Below, one piece after another: positions 10,484-19,694 of a DNA stretch of 64,000 nucleotides (its first letter is position 1; every line of letters begins with the position of its first letter). The DNA is from Closterium sp. Naga37s-1 (taxonomy: Eukaryota > Streptophyta > Zygnematophyceae > Desmidiales > Closteriaceae), in contig CANJKZ010000080.1 of NCBI GenBank assembly GCA_947471745.1, forward strand, positions 2,153,501 to 2,217,500. Direction: 5' to 3'. Under the pieces are notes generated by a model, which made no database searches, was not told the origin of the DNA, and saw only the letters and a list, made by a program, of their open reading frames with translations. The position numbers and the translations under genes were made by a program.

Positions 10484-11532
10484 ATGATGACGCCTAACGT
10501 TCTCGCGTTCGAGCCTGACGGTCGCCCCATAGAGTTCACTGTGTGGTTAGATGATCTCCAACTGTTCCTTCTGACCGATGTCAAAGAGGGCGTTTCACTG
10601 TTCGATTACGTGTCTGGCACTGCCGTTGCTCCTGCTGCCGATGCTCCTGCTCTCGAACGCTCGCAATGGCAAACTCGTGATGCTGCTGCACGCCTAGCTA
10701 TTAGGAACCATCTGCCGATTACTGAGCGCCCGCATTTCAGCCAGCACAAAACTGCTAAGAAGCTGTACGACGCTGTAGTTGCGTGCTACTCCTCCCTGGC
10801 CACTGCAGCCATAGGTCGGCTCATGCTACCCTACCTGTTCCCCGACCTTTCCTCGTTCACCACTGCTGAGGACCTCATTTCCCACCTACGCGCTACTGAC
10901 ACTCGCTTTCGTGCCGCCCTTTCAGCCGAGTTCTGTGCCGCTAACCCCCCCCCCCCCCCTTGATGTACTTCACTCTCTATTTCCTCGTCACCCGCCTCCC
11001 TGACACTCTTAGCTCAGTCAGGGACCACTTCCTCGCGCTAGACCCCCCCACTCTCACTGTCGACGACTTCGAGAAGCACCTCCTCGCAGCAGAAAAGAAC
11101 ATCCTCGCTGTAGGTGCTGCTCGTAGCACTCCTCGCTCTCCCCTCTTTGAGGGGTGCTCCCCCTCCCCTCTCACCCCCTCCTACGCCTCCGCAGCTGGTG
11201 CTCATGACTACCTTGGTGCTGAGGAGGTCGGAGCTGCTTCCGCTCCTAGTGGGAAGCGTCGCAGCGGCAGGGGCGGCAGGGGTGGCAGGGGCGGTGGGGG
11301 TGGCGGTGGAGGTGGCAGTAGTGCAGGCGGCGGGGGAGGTGGAGGTGGTGGGGGTGGTCGTGGGGGTGGAGGCGGTGGAGGTGGTGGTGGGGGCGGCGGA
11401 GGCACTGGGAGCGGTGGAGGGGGTAGCAGCGGCGGTGGGGGAGGAGGGAGCGGTGGTGGTAGTGGTGGTCAGGGCCAGCAGCAGCCGCAGCAGCAGCAGC
11501 AGCAGCGTCAGCGCCAGACCCCCACTTCCTAG
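10484..11532 (+). CDS. Element D gag (frameshift at a C-run)
   Basis: I chose the ATG at 10484 because copia gag-like sequence starts there (MMTPNVLAFEPDG); an in-frame ATG at 10334 adds only a Leu/Cys-rich stretch. The UBN2-type capsid domain covers 10484-11130 but changes frame by -1 at a run of 15 C (10945-10959), which could be slippage or a sequencing or replication indel. A poly-Gly stretch (11255-11470) and a Gln-rich tail follow. The frame ends at TAG 11530-11532, where element A has a sense codon in the repeated LTPxQL motif. Read through the TAG, the frame continues uninterrupted into protease. Confidence 0.8.
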
Positions 11533-14500
11533 CAGCTTCTTGACTGGTATGCCAGGCGTGGGGCTTCTGGGGGTCCTGGTCGCTGCCCCTATATCATTCG
11601 CACAGGTCCCCGCACTAGTCGCCAGTGCACAGGTTATCACACTGAGCAGCGCTGCTTCGCTCGACTTAGCGACGCCTGGCGCGCCAAGTTTCCTGATGCT
11701 CCTAAGTTCCCCAACTGGGCAGAGCTACTTAGGCGTGATGTACCTATCTTTGATCTTGACTATGAGGCTATTCTTGCTGCTATGTATGCATTGTCTGTTA
11801 GTGCTGAGGGTGACTGCTACTTGTGTGTGCCGCCGGATCCTGGTATAGTCCCTGGTATAGCGCCTGCAGCACAAGGTGCTTGTGAGTCTGCTCCCCCTGG
11901 TACTGCGCCTGAACAGGCCTTGCACACTTTTACACTTGACTCTGGTGCTTCCCGCTGTTTCTTTCGCGACAGTAGCAGAGTCACTCCCCTTCCTGCACCT
12001 GTTCCTGTCTCACTGGCTGACCCCTCTGGGGGCCCAGTGCTTGCACGGTCTTCCACCGTGCTTCCGTGTCCGGCGGTCCCGTCTGGCGAGCTGTCTGGTC
12101 TCCACCTCCCCTCGTTCTCTACGAACTTGGTGAGCAACGCTGTCCTCCAGGATGCGGGGGTTGACACCTTCACCCCTGGCCGGCAGCGTGTGGCGATTTG
12201 CACGTGCTCCGAGACCGGCCGCCACCTGGCCACGTTCACTCGTGCGCCAGGGTCCAGTCTGTACACCCTCACCACTGCGTCACGCTCCGCCCCTTTGTCT
12301 CCCCAGTTACAAGCGTCTGCTCAGGTAGCTACCCAGTGTGAGTGTCGCCGGCTGTCGCACGACACTCTCCTGTGGCACCACCGCCTTGGTCACCCCTCCC
12401 TACCTCGCCTGCGTAGCATGCACTCTCGCTTCCTGGTCTCTGGTCTTCCCAGGTCTCTGCCTGCCCTCCCTCCCTCGCCTGCGCCGCCCTGCATTCCTTG
12501 CGTCGAGGGGCGGCAGCGCGCCGCTCCTCACTCCTCCTCTTTCCCTCCCACAGAGGCTCCCCTGCAGACTCTCCACCTGGACGTGTGGGGCCCAGCTCGC
12601 GTCCGTGGACAGGGCCACGAGCGGTACTTCCTGCTGGTTGTCGACGACTACACACGTTACACCACGGTCTTCCCCTTGCAGCGCAAGGGGGATGTCCCTG
12701 ATGTTTTGATCCCCTGGATCCGCGCTGCTCGACTCCAGCTCCGCGAGCGGTTCCAGTCGGACTTTCCTGTCCTGCGTCTGCACTCTGACAGAGGTGGTGA
12801 GTTGTCCTCGGACCCCTTGGCGGCCTTCTGTGCGGAGCACGGCATCCGTCAAACTTTCACGCTTCCGGCCTCTCCGCAGCAGAATGGGGTTGCTGAGCGC
12901 CGCATTGGCTTGGTCATGGAGGTCGCTCGTACCTCCATGATCCATGCGGCTGCCCCCCATTTTCTGTGGCCGTTTGCGGTCCGGTACGCCGCGCATCAGC
13001 TCAACCTCTGGCCCCGTGTCTCCTTGCCGGAGACCTTGCCCACACTGCTGTGGACGGGGAAGGTTGGCGACGCGTCGCGTTTCCGGGTCTGGGGTGCCCG
13101 TGCCTTTGTCCGCGATACCACTGCGGACAAACTCTCCCCTCGTGCCATTCCTTGCGTCTTCCTTGGTTTTGTCCCTGACGCGCCTGGCTGGCAGTTTTAC
13201 GACCCCGCCTCGCGCCATGTCTTTGCGTCTCAGGACGTCACCTTTGACGAGTCGGTCCCCTTTTACCGCCTCTTCCCCTACCGCACTGCTCCTCGCCCCC
13301 TCCCGCCACTCTTTCTCGCCCCAGGTCCTCCCCAGGTAGACCCCCTCCCTGCGCCAGGCCCTGCTCCTTCAGGTGTTTCTCAGGTAGACCCTCCCGTCCC
13401 TGCGCCTGTTGAGGTCACTGGTGACTCCGGTTCTGCTGGGAGTGGTGCTGTCCTTGGGGGTGCGGAACTTCGGGGTGCGCAGCGTGGGGGTGCTGAGTCT
13501 GGGGGTGCTGAGCGTGAGGAGCTTGAGGGTGCGGAGCCTGGAGGTGCTGAGCCTGCACCTGAGGAGCCTGGAGGTCCTGAGCCTGGGGGTGCTGCGTCTC
13601 GGGGTACTGCGCCTCCGTGTGCGGAGCGTGGGGGTGCTGGGTCTGGGGGTGAGTCGCCTGAGGGTTCTGAGACTGCTGTTACGCGGTCTCCTTGGAGTAG
13701 CCGTCTTCGTCCGCGTGTGCCTCTCACCTCCCAGCAGCTGCACGACTGGTACGGTCGCCGTCAGCGTCGCGCTTCTGCACCTCAGGGCTCTACTGCTGGG
13801 GGTTCTTCTGTTGGCGTCACTGGAGCTGGGAGTGGTGCTGGTCCTTTGCCTGCTGGAGGTGCTGGTGTTGCTGGTCCCGGAGGTGCTCGTACTGGGGGTA
13901 CTGGAGCTGCTGAGGCGGGCGGTGGTGTGTCTGAGGGTACTGCTGCTGGTGGCACTGCGGTTGGAGACCCTGGGACTGGGGGTGCCGGTTCTGGGGGTGC
14001 TGCACCAGGAGGGGCTGGAGCTGCTGAGGGTGCTGGAGCTGCTGGAGGTACTGGAGCTGCTAGAGGCGCTGGAGCTACTGGAGGTACTGGAGCTGCTGAG
14101 GGTACTGGACCTGCTGGAGGTGCTGGAGCTGCTGAGGGTGCTGGAGCTGCTGGAGGTGCAGGAGCTGCTGAGGGTGTTGGAGCTGCTGGTGCTGGTGACA
14201 CTGCACAGTCGCGCCTGTTCTTTGCTCCGCCGTCTCCGTCGTCTCTGCCACCGCCTGACTCCGTGCCTCGCCAGGTTCTTAGCCTCCCGTCGTCTACTGG
14301 TCTTCCGTTACAGCCTGGCTCACCTCTGCCTGCTCCTTCTCCTTACGGTGAGCAGTCCGGGGGCCTTACTGAGCGTCGTGAGCCTGCGTCGCGTCCTATC
14401 TCACCTGTCCATTCTGGTCGTTCCAGTCGTCGTGTTCCTCGTCAGCGTCAGCCGGCTGTCCCCGGCCCTTCCCTTATAGTCCGTCGTCCTTCCTCTCCTC

Positions 14501-16173
14501 CACAGAGTGTTCCTCTGCCGTCCCCACCTGCGTCCTCTCTACATGTCGTTGCTGACCCTGAGTCTGACCGGTTTCGTGCTGAGCACCCTACTGTCACGCG
14601 TCTGCTAGCCACTGTTGTCGCCGACCCGTCGTTTGAGTCTGCTGCTACGTCTGCCTTAGTCGCTGAGCTTGTTGACTTTGCTGCTGCCTGTCGTCTAAAC
14701 TACGTCGCTAGTCTTGTTACTGAGTCTGAGTCTGTCTGTCCTCCGTCTGTCGGGGGTGAGTGTGCTCTTGGCACGGACGTCCTTGAGGACAGGCAGGAGG
14801 ACCTTGAGTGTCTTGCAGCCGCTGCGCCTCATCTCGTGCCCATGCTGCTTGCCCCTGAGGGAGACCCGGATGCACCCGACATCCCGACTCCTCGATCGTA
14901 CGCTGAGGCGATCGAGGGTCCCTACTCCTCTCATTGGCAGACAGCCATGGATGCAGAGATGGCATCCTGGAAGTCCACAGGCACCTACGTCGATGAGGTT
15001 CCCCCTCCTGGGGCGAACATCGTCAGTGGCATGTCGATTCTCAGGGTGAAGCGGCCGCCAGGTTCTCCGCCTATCTTCAAGGCTCGTTACGTTGCTCGAG
15101 GCTTCAGTCAGCGAGAGGGAGTTGACTTCTTCCAGACCTTCTCCCCCACCCCGAAGATGACTGCTCTTCGGGTGCTGCTGCACGTTGCCGCTCAGCGTGA
15201 CGACGAGCTTCACTCTCTTGACTTCAGCACAGCGTTCTTACAGGGCAGCCTGCACGAGGAGATCTGGCTGCGCCGTCCACCTGGCTTCACTGGGTCATTC
15301 CCTCCTGGTACCCAGTGGAGCCTCCGACGGCCAGTCTACGGTCTCCGCCAGGCGCCACGTGAGTGGCACGACACACTGAGGACGACTCTTGCGGCTCTTG
15401 GGTTTGCCCCGTCGACTGCTGACCCGTCGCTGTTTCTGCGCACCGATACTTCGCTGCCGCCGTTCTACATTCTCGTGTACGTCGACGACTTGGTCTTTGC
15501 CACTGCTGACACTGAGGCGCTCGCCCTAGTGAAGTTGGAGCTACAGAAGAGACACACGTGCACAGACCTGGGTGAACTGCACAGCTACCTTGGCTTGCAA
15601 ATCACCCGGGACAGAGCACGCCGCACCATCACACTGACTCAGTCACACATGGTGCAGCAGGTCCTTCAGCGCTTCGGCTTCACCAGGTCCTCCGCACAGG
15701 CCACTCCTCTGGCTACAGGTCACTCGCTCTTAGCACCACCTTCGGACGAGTCCGTAGAGCCGAGTGGTCCTTACCCAGAGCTAGTGGGCTGCCTCATGTA
15801 CCTGATGACCTGCACTCGTCCTGACCTTGCGTACCCTCTTGGCCTTCTGGCTCGCTACGTGGCTCCTGGTCGGCACCAAAGGTGCACATGGATGCTGCTA
15901 AGAGGGTACTGCGCTACTTGTGCAGTACATCGGGCATGGGGCTCGTGCTTGGAGGACGGGATGACGTTGTCCTCACTGGTCACTCGGACGCCTCTTGGGT
16001 TGACGACCAGGCTACTCAGCGGTCGTCACAGGGTTACACCTTCAGCCTTGGTTCTGGTTCAGTTTCCTGGCGTTCCACACGCTCGTCTTCAGTTCTCGGC
16101 TCCAGTTGTGAGGCCAAGATCTACGCCACAGCCATGGCTGCACAGGAGCTACGCTGGCTCACCTACCTGCTGA
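11533..16173 (+). CDS. Element D pol: protease, integrase, reverse transcriptase
   Basis: One open frame without stops from the TAG at 11530 to 16173. Order is: a Cys/His motif (C-x11-C, H, C at about 11585-11665) in place of a classical CCHC knuckle; protease site TLDSGASRCFFRD (about 11935-11973); integrase zinc segment LLWHHRLG ... CIPC (12370-12500); integrase core with acidic residues in LHLDVWGP, LHSDRGGE and NGVAERR; a low-complexity Gly/Ala/Glu linker (13430-14210); and reverse transcriptase with YVDD at 15478-15489. Near 15878 a base present in element A is missing, so the last 100 residues of this frame are nonsense and RNase H continues in another frame. The first ATG in the frame is 11782, but initiation there is unlikely. 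Confidence 0.87.
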   Translation, partial: QLLDWYARRGASGGPGRCPYIIRTGPRTSRQCTGYHTEQRCFARLSDAWRAKFPDAPKFPNWAELLRRDVPIFDLDYEAILAAMYALSVSAEGDCYLCVPPDPGIVPGIAPAAQGACESAPPGTAPEQALHTFTLDSGASRCFFRDSSRVTPLPAPVPVSLADPSGGPVLARSSTVLPCPAVPSGELSGLHLPSFSTNLVSNAVLQDAGVDTFTPGRQRVAICTCSETGRHLATFTRAPGSSLYTLTTASRSAPLSPQLQASAQVATQCECRRLSHDTLLWHHRLGHPSLPRLRSMHSRFLVSGLPRSLPALPPSPAPPCIPCVEGRQRAAPHSSSFPPTEAPLQTLHLDVWGPARVRGQGHERYFLLVVDDYTRYTTVFPLQRKGDVPDVLIPWIRAARLQLRERFQSDFPVLRLHSDRGGELSSDPLAAFCAEHGIRQTFTLPASPQQNGVAERRIGLVMEVARTSMIHAAAPHFLWPFAVRYAAHQLNLWPRVSLPETLPTLLWTGKVGDASRFRVWGARAFVRDTTADKLSPRAIPCVFLGFVPDAPGWQFYDPASRHVFASQDVTFDESVPFYRLFPYRTAPRPLPPLFLAPGPPQVDPLPAPGPAPSGVSQVDPPVPAPVEVTGDSGSAGSGAVLGGAELRGAQRGGAESGGAEREELEGAEPGGAEPAPEEPGGPEPGGAASRGTAPPCAERGGAGSGGESPEGSETAVTRSPWSSRLRPRVPLTSQQLHDWYGRRQRRASAPQGSTAGGSSVGVTGAGSGAGPLPAGGAGVAGPGGARTGGTGAAEAGGGVSEGTAAGGTAVGDPGTGGAGSGGAAPGGAGAAEGAGAAGGTGAARGAGATGGTGAAEGTGPAGGAGAAEGAGAAGGAGAAEGVGAAGAGDTAQSRLFFAPPSPSSLPPPDSVPRQVLSLPSSTGLPLQPGSPLPAPSPYGEQSGGLTERREPASRPISPVHSGRSSRRVPRQRQPAVPGPSLIVRRPSSPPQSVPLPSPPASSLHVVADPESDRFRAEHPTVTRLLATVVADPSFESAATSALVAELVDFAAACRLNYVASLVTESESVCPPSVGGECALGTDVLEDRQEDLECLAAAAPHLVPMLLAPEGDPDAPDIPTPRSYAEAIEGPYSSHWQTAMDAEMASWKSTGTYVDEVPPPGANIVSGMSILRVKRPPGSPPIFKARYVARGFSQREGVDFFQTFSPTPKMTALRVLLHVAAQRDDELHSLDFSTAFLQGSLHEEIWLRRPPGFTGSFPPGTQWSLRRPVYGLRQAPREWHDTLRTTLAALGFAPSTADPSLFLRTDTSLPPFYILVYVDDLVFATADTEALALVKLELQKRHTCTDLGELHSYLGLQITRDRARRTITLTQSHMVQQVLQRFGFTRSSAQATPLATGHSLLAPPSDESVEPSGPYPELVGCLMYLMTCTRPDLAYPLGLLARYVAPGRHQRCTWMLLRGYCATCAVHRAWGSCLEDGMTLSSLVTRTPLGLTTRLLSGRHRVTPSALVLVQFPGVPHARLQFSAPVVRPRSTPQPWLHRSYAGSPTC
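13430..14210 (+). repeat. Gly/Ala/Glu-rich repetitive linker in element D pol
   Basis: Short in-frame repeats of the type GGxGAAE/GTGAAE built from 'ggtgctggagctgctgag' words, between integrase and reverse transcriptase. A third copy of the LTxQQLxxWY motif (about 13718-13752) lies inside. The region is almost entirely missing from element A. Confidence 0.8.
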
Positions 16174-16454
16174 CCGACTTGGGAGAGCGGCCTCGTTCTC
16201 CTCCAGTGCTGTACGTCGACAACAAGGCCGCCATTGCCTTGTGTCAGGAGCACAGACTGGAGCACAGAACGAAGCACATCGCTCTGCGTTACTTCCTTGC
16301 TCGAGAGCTGCAGCAGCGTGGCCAGCTTCGTCTTGCTTACGTGGTCACTCGGGCCAACACTGCTGATATATTCACCAAGGCACTTCCGCCTGGTGATCAT
16401 CAGCGTTTCTGTACTTTGTTAGGCCTTGTGCCCCCTCTTCCCCACTTGCTGTAG
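15882..16454 (+). pseudogene. Element D RNase H domain (out of frame with pol)
   Basis: C-terminal pol sequence with HMDAAKRVLRYL, LTGHSDASW, SCEAKIYA and VDNKAAIAL, ending at TAG just before the 3' non-coding part. It is separated from reverse transcriptase by a single-base deletion near 15878 (caccaaagg, where element A has caccgaaagg). Confidence 0.85.
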
Positions 16455-16666
16455 GCTTTACTTGTACTGTGATTTATATATACCGTATATACCTGCCTGC
16501 TTGCTCTGGTAGGTAGTGATCATTGTGTTGTTGTTGTGAACTGGCCTTGTGGCCTTTTGCCTGTGCTCGGACTGTGTGGTGACGTTGTGATCCACCCTGA
16601 GCTTGCTTTGCATTTCCTGACTGGTCTTGTGACGCTCTGTTCTCCCCCACTTTGCCTATGGGGGTG

Positions 16667-16805
16667 TGTCAAACATACTTGTATGATTATAATTGGGTAG
16701 GCTGTAGTGGGGTTAGCCTTAAGAGGGTACAAAAACAACCTCGACACTCTAGTCTTGTACCCTAATCGCTACCTAATACACTCACTCTTGCCTTAGTTCT
16801 TAACA
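16667..16805 (+). repeat. 3' LTR of copia element D
   Basis: 139 bp, preceded by the purine tract TATGGGGGTG (16657-16666) and followed by CAACG. It restores the sequence of the pogo-like transposon when removed with one CAACG. Confidence 0.93.
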
Positions 16806-16810
16806 CAACG

Positions 16811-17131
16811 TGCTGCCAGCAGCGTTCTGGAAGCATCCCTGCGCTGCTGGCAGCAAAACGACGCTGCCAGCATCATTAGATGCTGCCAGCACAGAGGAAT
16901 GTTGCCAGCGGTGGCAGATCCCTCGCGTGGCAAGTGTGGGCGCTGCATGCATCACCACCGAGGTCGACCTGTTTCAATGAATCTGACCCCTGGGTGGTTT
17001 CTACACACTTTGCAAGTGTTACAATCAACTATAAAAAAAAAAATCATTTATAAGACTTATAAGACACCCTAAACCATCCCGTTTACAAGATAACTCAAGC
17101 ATTTTTGCCCGTGTACGAGATAAAACATATA
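16811..17131 (-). other. Non-coding 5' part of the pogo-like transposon with GCTGCCAGC repeats
   Basis: No gene. The word CTGCCAGC or its complement GCTGGCAG occurs about six times in both orientations between 16811 and 16925, and the left side of the copia insertion (9802-9814) has a related copy. Clustered short motifs near an element end resemble subterminal transposase-binding sites, but that role is inferred. Confidence 0.5.
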
Positions 17132-17155
17132 TGTCTTAAATCCGGGCGATGACGG
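17132..17155 (-). repeat. Right terminal inverted repeat of pogo-like transposon
   Basis: Reverse complement matches 6503-6526. It is followed by TA (17156-17157). Confidence 0.85.
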
Positions 17156-17348
17156 TAGGCGCAAATGGGCATTATGGTAGCACACATCTCAAATGATCTG
17201 GTAACTAGCCTATGAAATATTTGTGACACTACAAAAAAGGGATAAGCTACAGGCAGCTGGTATGAATCACCTCTATCAATGCAAACATACATAAAGATTT
17301 GTATGATTGCAGCTAATCAACAGACGACGTTTGAAAATTGCGACCAGT

Positions 17349-18929
17349 TTACTCCACCAAGTCATCATCCTCATCTGGAAGGGGCTGTGCAGCAGCAGCA
17401 GCAAGCTCTTGCTCGTACCTGCAGAACAGACAGTAACACAAGGAATGAATTACCGACTCACAATTGATGCTCATACTAATTGACATCGTAACTCTACTTA
17501 CTTGGCCTGCTGTTCAAGGTCAATGGCGACCTCAGGTGGTGCAAGAGCAGGCGACTCCACAAAGTGAAGGTTGGCATCCCTGGAAGCAGTAACAGAGTCA
17601 CATAGTGAAGATTGGCGATTCCACAAGGGTCTACAGAGGAAATACAGCCTCGGAGAAATATGGAGATGAACTTACCCAGCAAGCTTCCTGGCAAGATACA
17701 GGTAGGGCTTCTCAAAGTTGTAGTTGCTCTTGGCAGAAATCTCGTAGTACTGAAGATTCTTCTTGCGATGGAAAGTGACCTGCTTGGCCTTCACCTGACG
17801 GTTCTTCACGTCAACCTTGTTTCCACAGAGGACGATGGGGATATTTTCGCACACCCTGGGAAAGAGGTATAGAAAAAAATGAATAAGCAACGAGGCCTCA
17901 ACTTTTCGTTCAAAATGCAACCTACAAGCTTCAAGCTTACCTGCACAGATCTCTGTGCCATGTAGGGACGTTCTTGTATGTAAGCCGCGATGTCACATCG
18001 AACATGATGATCGCACATTGCCCGTGGATACTGAAATGCCAAGGGGAATACAAACGGGTCAGTTTGAGGCCGTCAGTTGGTTGAGAACGGTCGGAAAAAC
18101 GGGAGGACAACGAGAAGGGCTACGGCAACGCAGTCGCTACATCGGTATGGTGCTACCCGATCGGCCGATCCTTCGCACTCCCCGCACTACTAGCCATGTA
18201 AAGCTTGAAGGCGCTCCCAGATAAAATCTCCCTCTTGTCAGTCGCAATGATCTGCTCCCCAGCTACGAACAACGAAATGTGGCTTTTTAGGTCATAACCG
18301 ACCCGTTTCTTGAAGCTCGTTTGACATTAAGCTATGGGCTACACGGTGAAAACGAACGTCGGTAGAAAACTAGGGAGACAGGTGCTGACAATCGTGGAAG
18401 AGCTTACTAGTAACCGTCGCGAAGTCCGCCGAATTTTTCTTGACCTGCTGTGTCCCAGCAGTAGAAGCGAATCCGACCGCAGTTGGTGTAGAAATCAAGG
18501 GGGTGGACTTCCACACCGATAGTGGCTGCGGCATGAGCGACGAAGCGACTGTTAACGCTGATACGAGATTAGAACAGTAAAGCTAAAACTGAATCCATCA
18601 CATCCTTAACTTACGTTCATAGCGCTTCTCAAATTCACCCGTTAAGTGACGCTTCACAAAGGTTGTCTTTCCTGAAACAACAAAAAGTGAAAACAATTAA
18701 ACGCTCCTGCCTAAGCGTCGCATAACCGAACTGTGCAAAGAGAGATGCGCACCTGTACCGCCATCACCAACAAGAATTAGCTTGAAGCTGGGGCAACCTT
18801 CAGGTGTGGTCTGACCAGGGAGAGCCTGCATAATACCGACAAGGCGGGACACGACAGCACTTTAAGATTCTGCAGAGATGCTCATAAACGTCTACCGCGG
18901 CGAAACGCAAAACTAACGTAGCTCACCAT
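17349..18929 (-). CDS. RAN: Ran GTPase (8 exons)
   Basis: Small Ras-family GTPase that drives nucleocytoplasmic transport and spindle assembly. The coding model is complement of 17349-17418, 17502-17579, 17676-17855, 17941-18030, 18408-18525, 18615-18671, 18753-18825 and 18927-18929: 669 nt, 222 residues, the usual Ran length. Every intron is GT-AG. Exon 1 contributes only the ATG before GTGAGC, and exon 2 continues with [10 protein letters not shown]. Visible motifs are P-loop GDGGTGKTTF, switch [13 protein letters not shown], switch [14 protein letters not shown], base-recognition NKVD and ISAKSN, and the acidic Ran tail PDEDDDLVE. All catalytic residues are present. It is tandem with TFIIE beta on the same strand and starts 766 nt downstream of that gene's stop. 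Confidence 0.96.
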
Positions 18930-19694
18930 TTTCCGAGCTATGCACTTCGAGATCTAGATTCCTGGTCACAACTCCCTAAAGGTGTGTCTGGGATATGAGT
19001 GACTGACGGATTCGCAATGGCACACAACACGAAAACAATATCTGTTGGGAAGCGGGACTGAGGAGCAGATGAAGGTTGTGGAGTTGCAGATTTGAAGGTG
19101 AAACACACATGGATGGGGCTTTGGGGGGGAACGGGTGGGACATGGATGGCACATGGAACCCTGAAATCGGGCACGGGCATGGACGGTTGAGAACAGAACC
19201 AAGGGCGTGGCATACCACCAACTTAGCCCGCGAAAACCTGTGCGATGCATGCTGCCAAGTGGCAGATCGTTCCCGCCTGTCAGGAAAGCACTCGAAGGCG
19301 AGGCGGCTGGTGTGTCAGTGAGATTCAAGTGGCGAAAGTGGTAGGGTAACGGGCGAGCACTGTCATGTTACGCATGGCTGATTCTGAAAGATTTTGTGTG
19401 CGTTAGCTACCAAGGAGTTGACAAATCCAATCACTGAAACTGTTAGCCATGGTACAGTACCACAATGCTCACAGAACCTCCACTAGGCTTGGTACAAAAA
19501 TGAATATTATAGAAGACAGTTCCCTGAGATATGTACAAGGGAGGAACACTCGGATTAGACATGCCACTTGGTGCCGTAACTATTGCACGCACCATGGCCC
19601 ACAATGAAGCCATTGGGCTAATAGGGTAAGCTTCAATACGAAGAGAAGAGGCCAACAGAATTCAAACGAAGTGAGCAGGCGAGAGCAAGGGCGA
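18930..19694. other. Intergenic: Ran 5' flank and TFIIE beta 3' flank
   Basis: No supported gene. It should hold the Ran promoter and 5' UTR (right of 18930 on the minus strand) and the TFIIE beta 3' UTR. I saw no distinct core promoter motif. Confidence 0.5.

Larger units (their letters stand above)
9815..16805 (+). mobile_element. Ty1/copia LTR retrotransposon D, near complete
   Basis: A 6991-bp element with 138- and 139-bp LTRs, perfect target duplication CAACG (9810-9814 and 16806-16810), a primer site, a GC-rich leader, gag, pol and a purine tract. By eye the LTRs differ at about five positions plus one indel, roughly 4 percent. Compared with A it keeps the capsid domain and the long integrase-RT linker. 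Three lesions interrupt the polyprotein: a frameshift at a 15-C run (10945-10959), a TAG at 11530-11532, and a missing base near 15878. The rest stays open, so this is a recent insertion or one with few disabling mutations. Confidence 0.94.
6503..17155 (-). mobile_element. pogo-like Tc1/mariner DNA transposon interrupted by copia element D
   Basis: The two ends match in inverted orientation over about 24 bp (CCGTCATCGCCCGGAT, then TTAAGACA on the right and ATAAGACA on the left). Both are flanked by the TA duplication of Tc1/mariner elements (6501-6502 and 17156-17157). Removing copia element D and one copy of its CAACG duplication leaves about 3.66 kb, which carries a minus-strand transposase with a pogo/Tigger-type DDE domain. 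Both ends also share a subterminal palindrome-like 'gacatatatgtct' block (about 6620 and 17130). The transposase is full of nonsense codons, so this copy is not autonomous. Confidence 0.87.
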
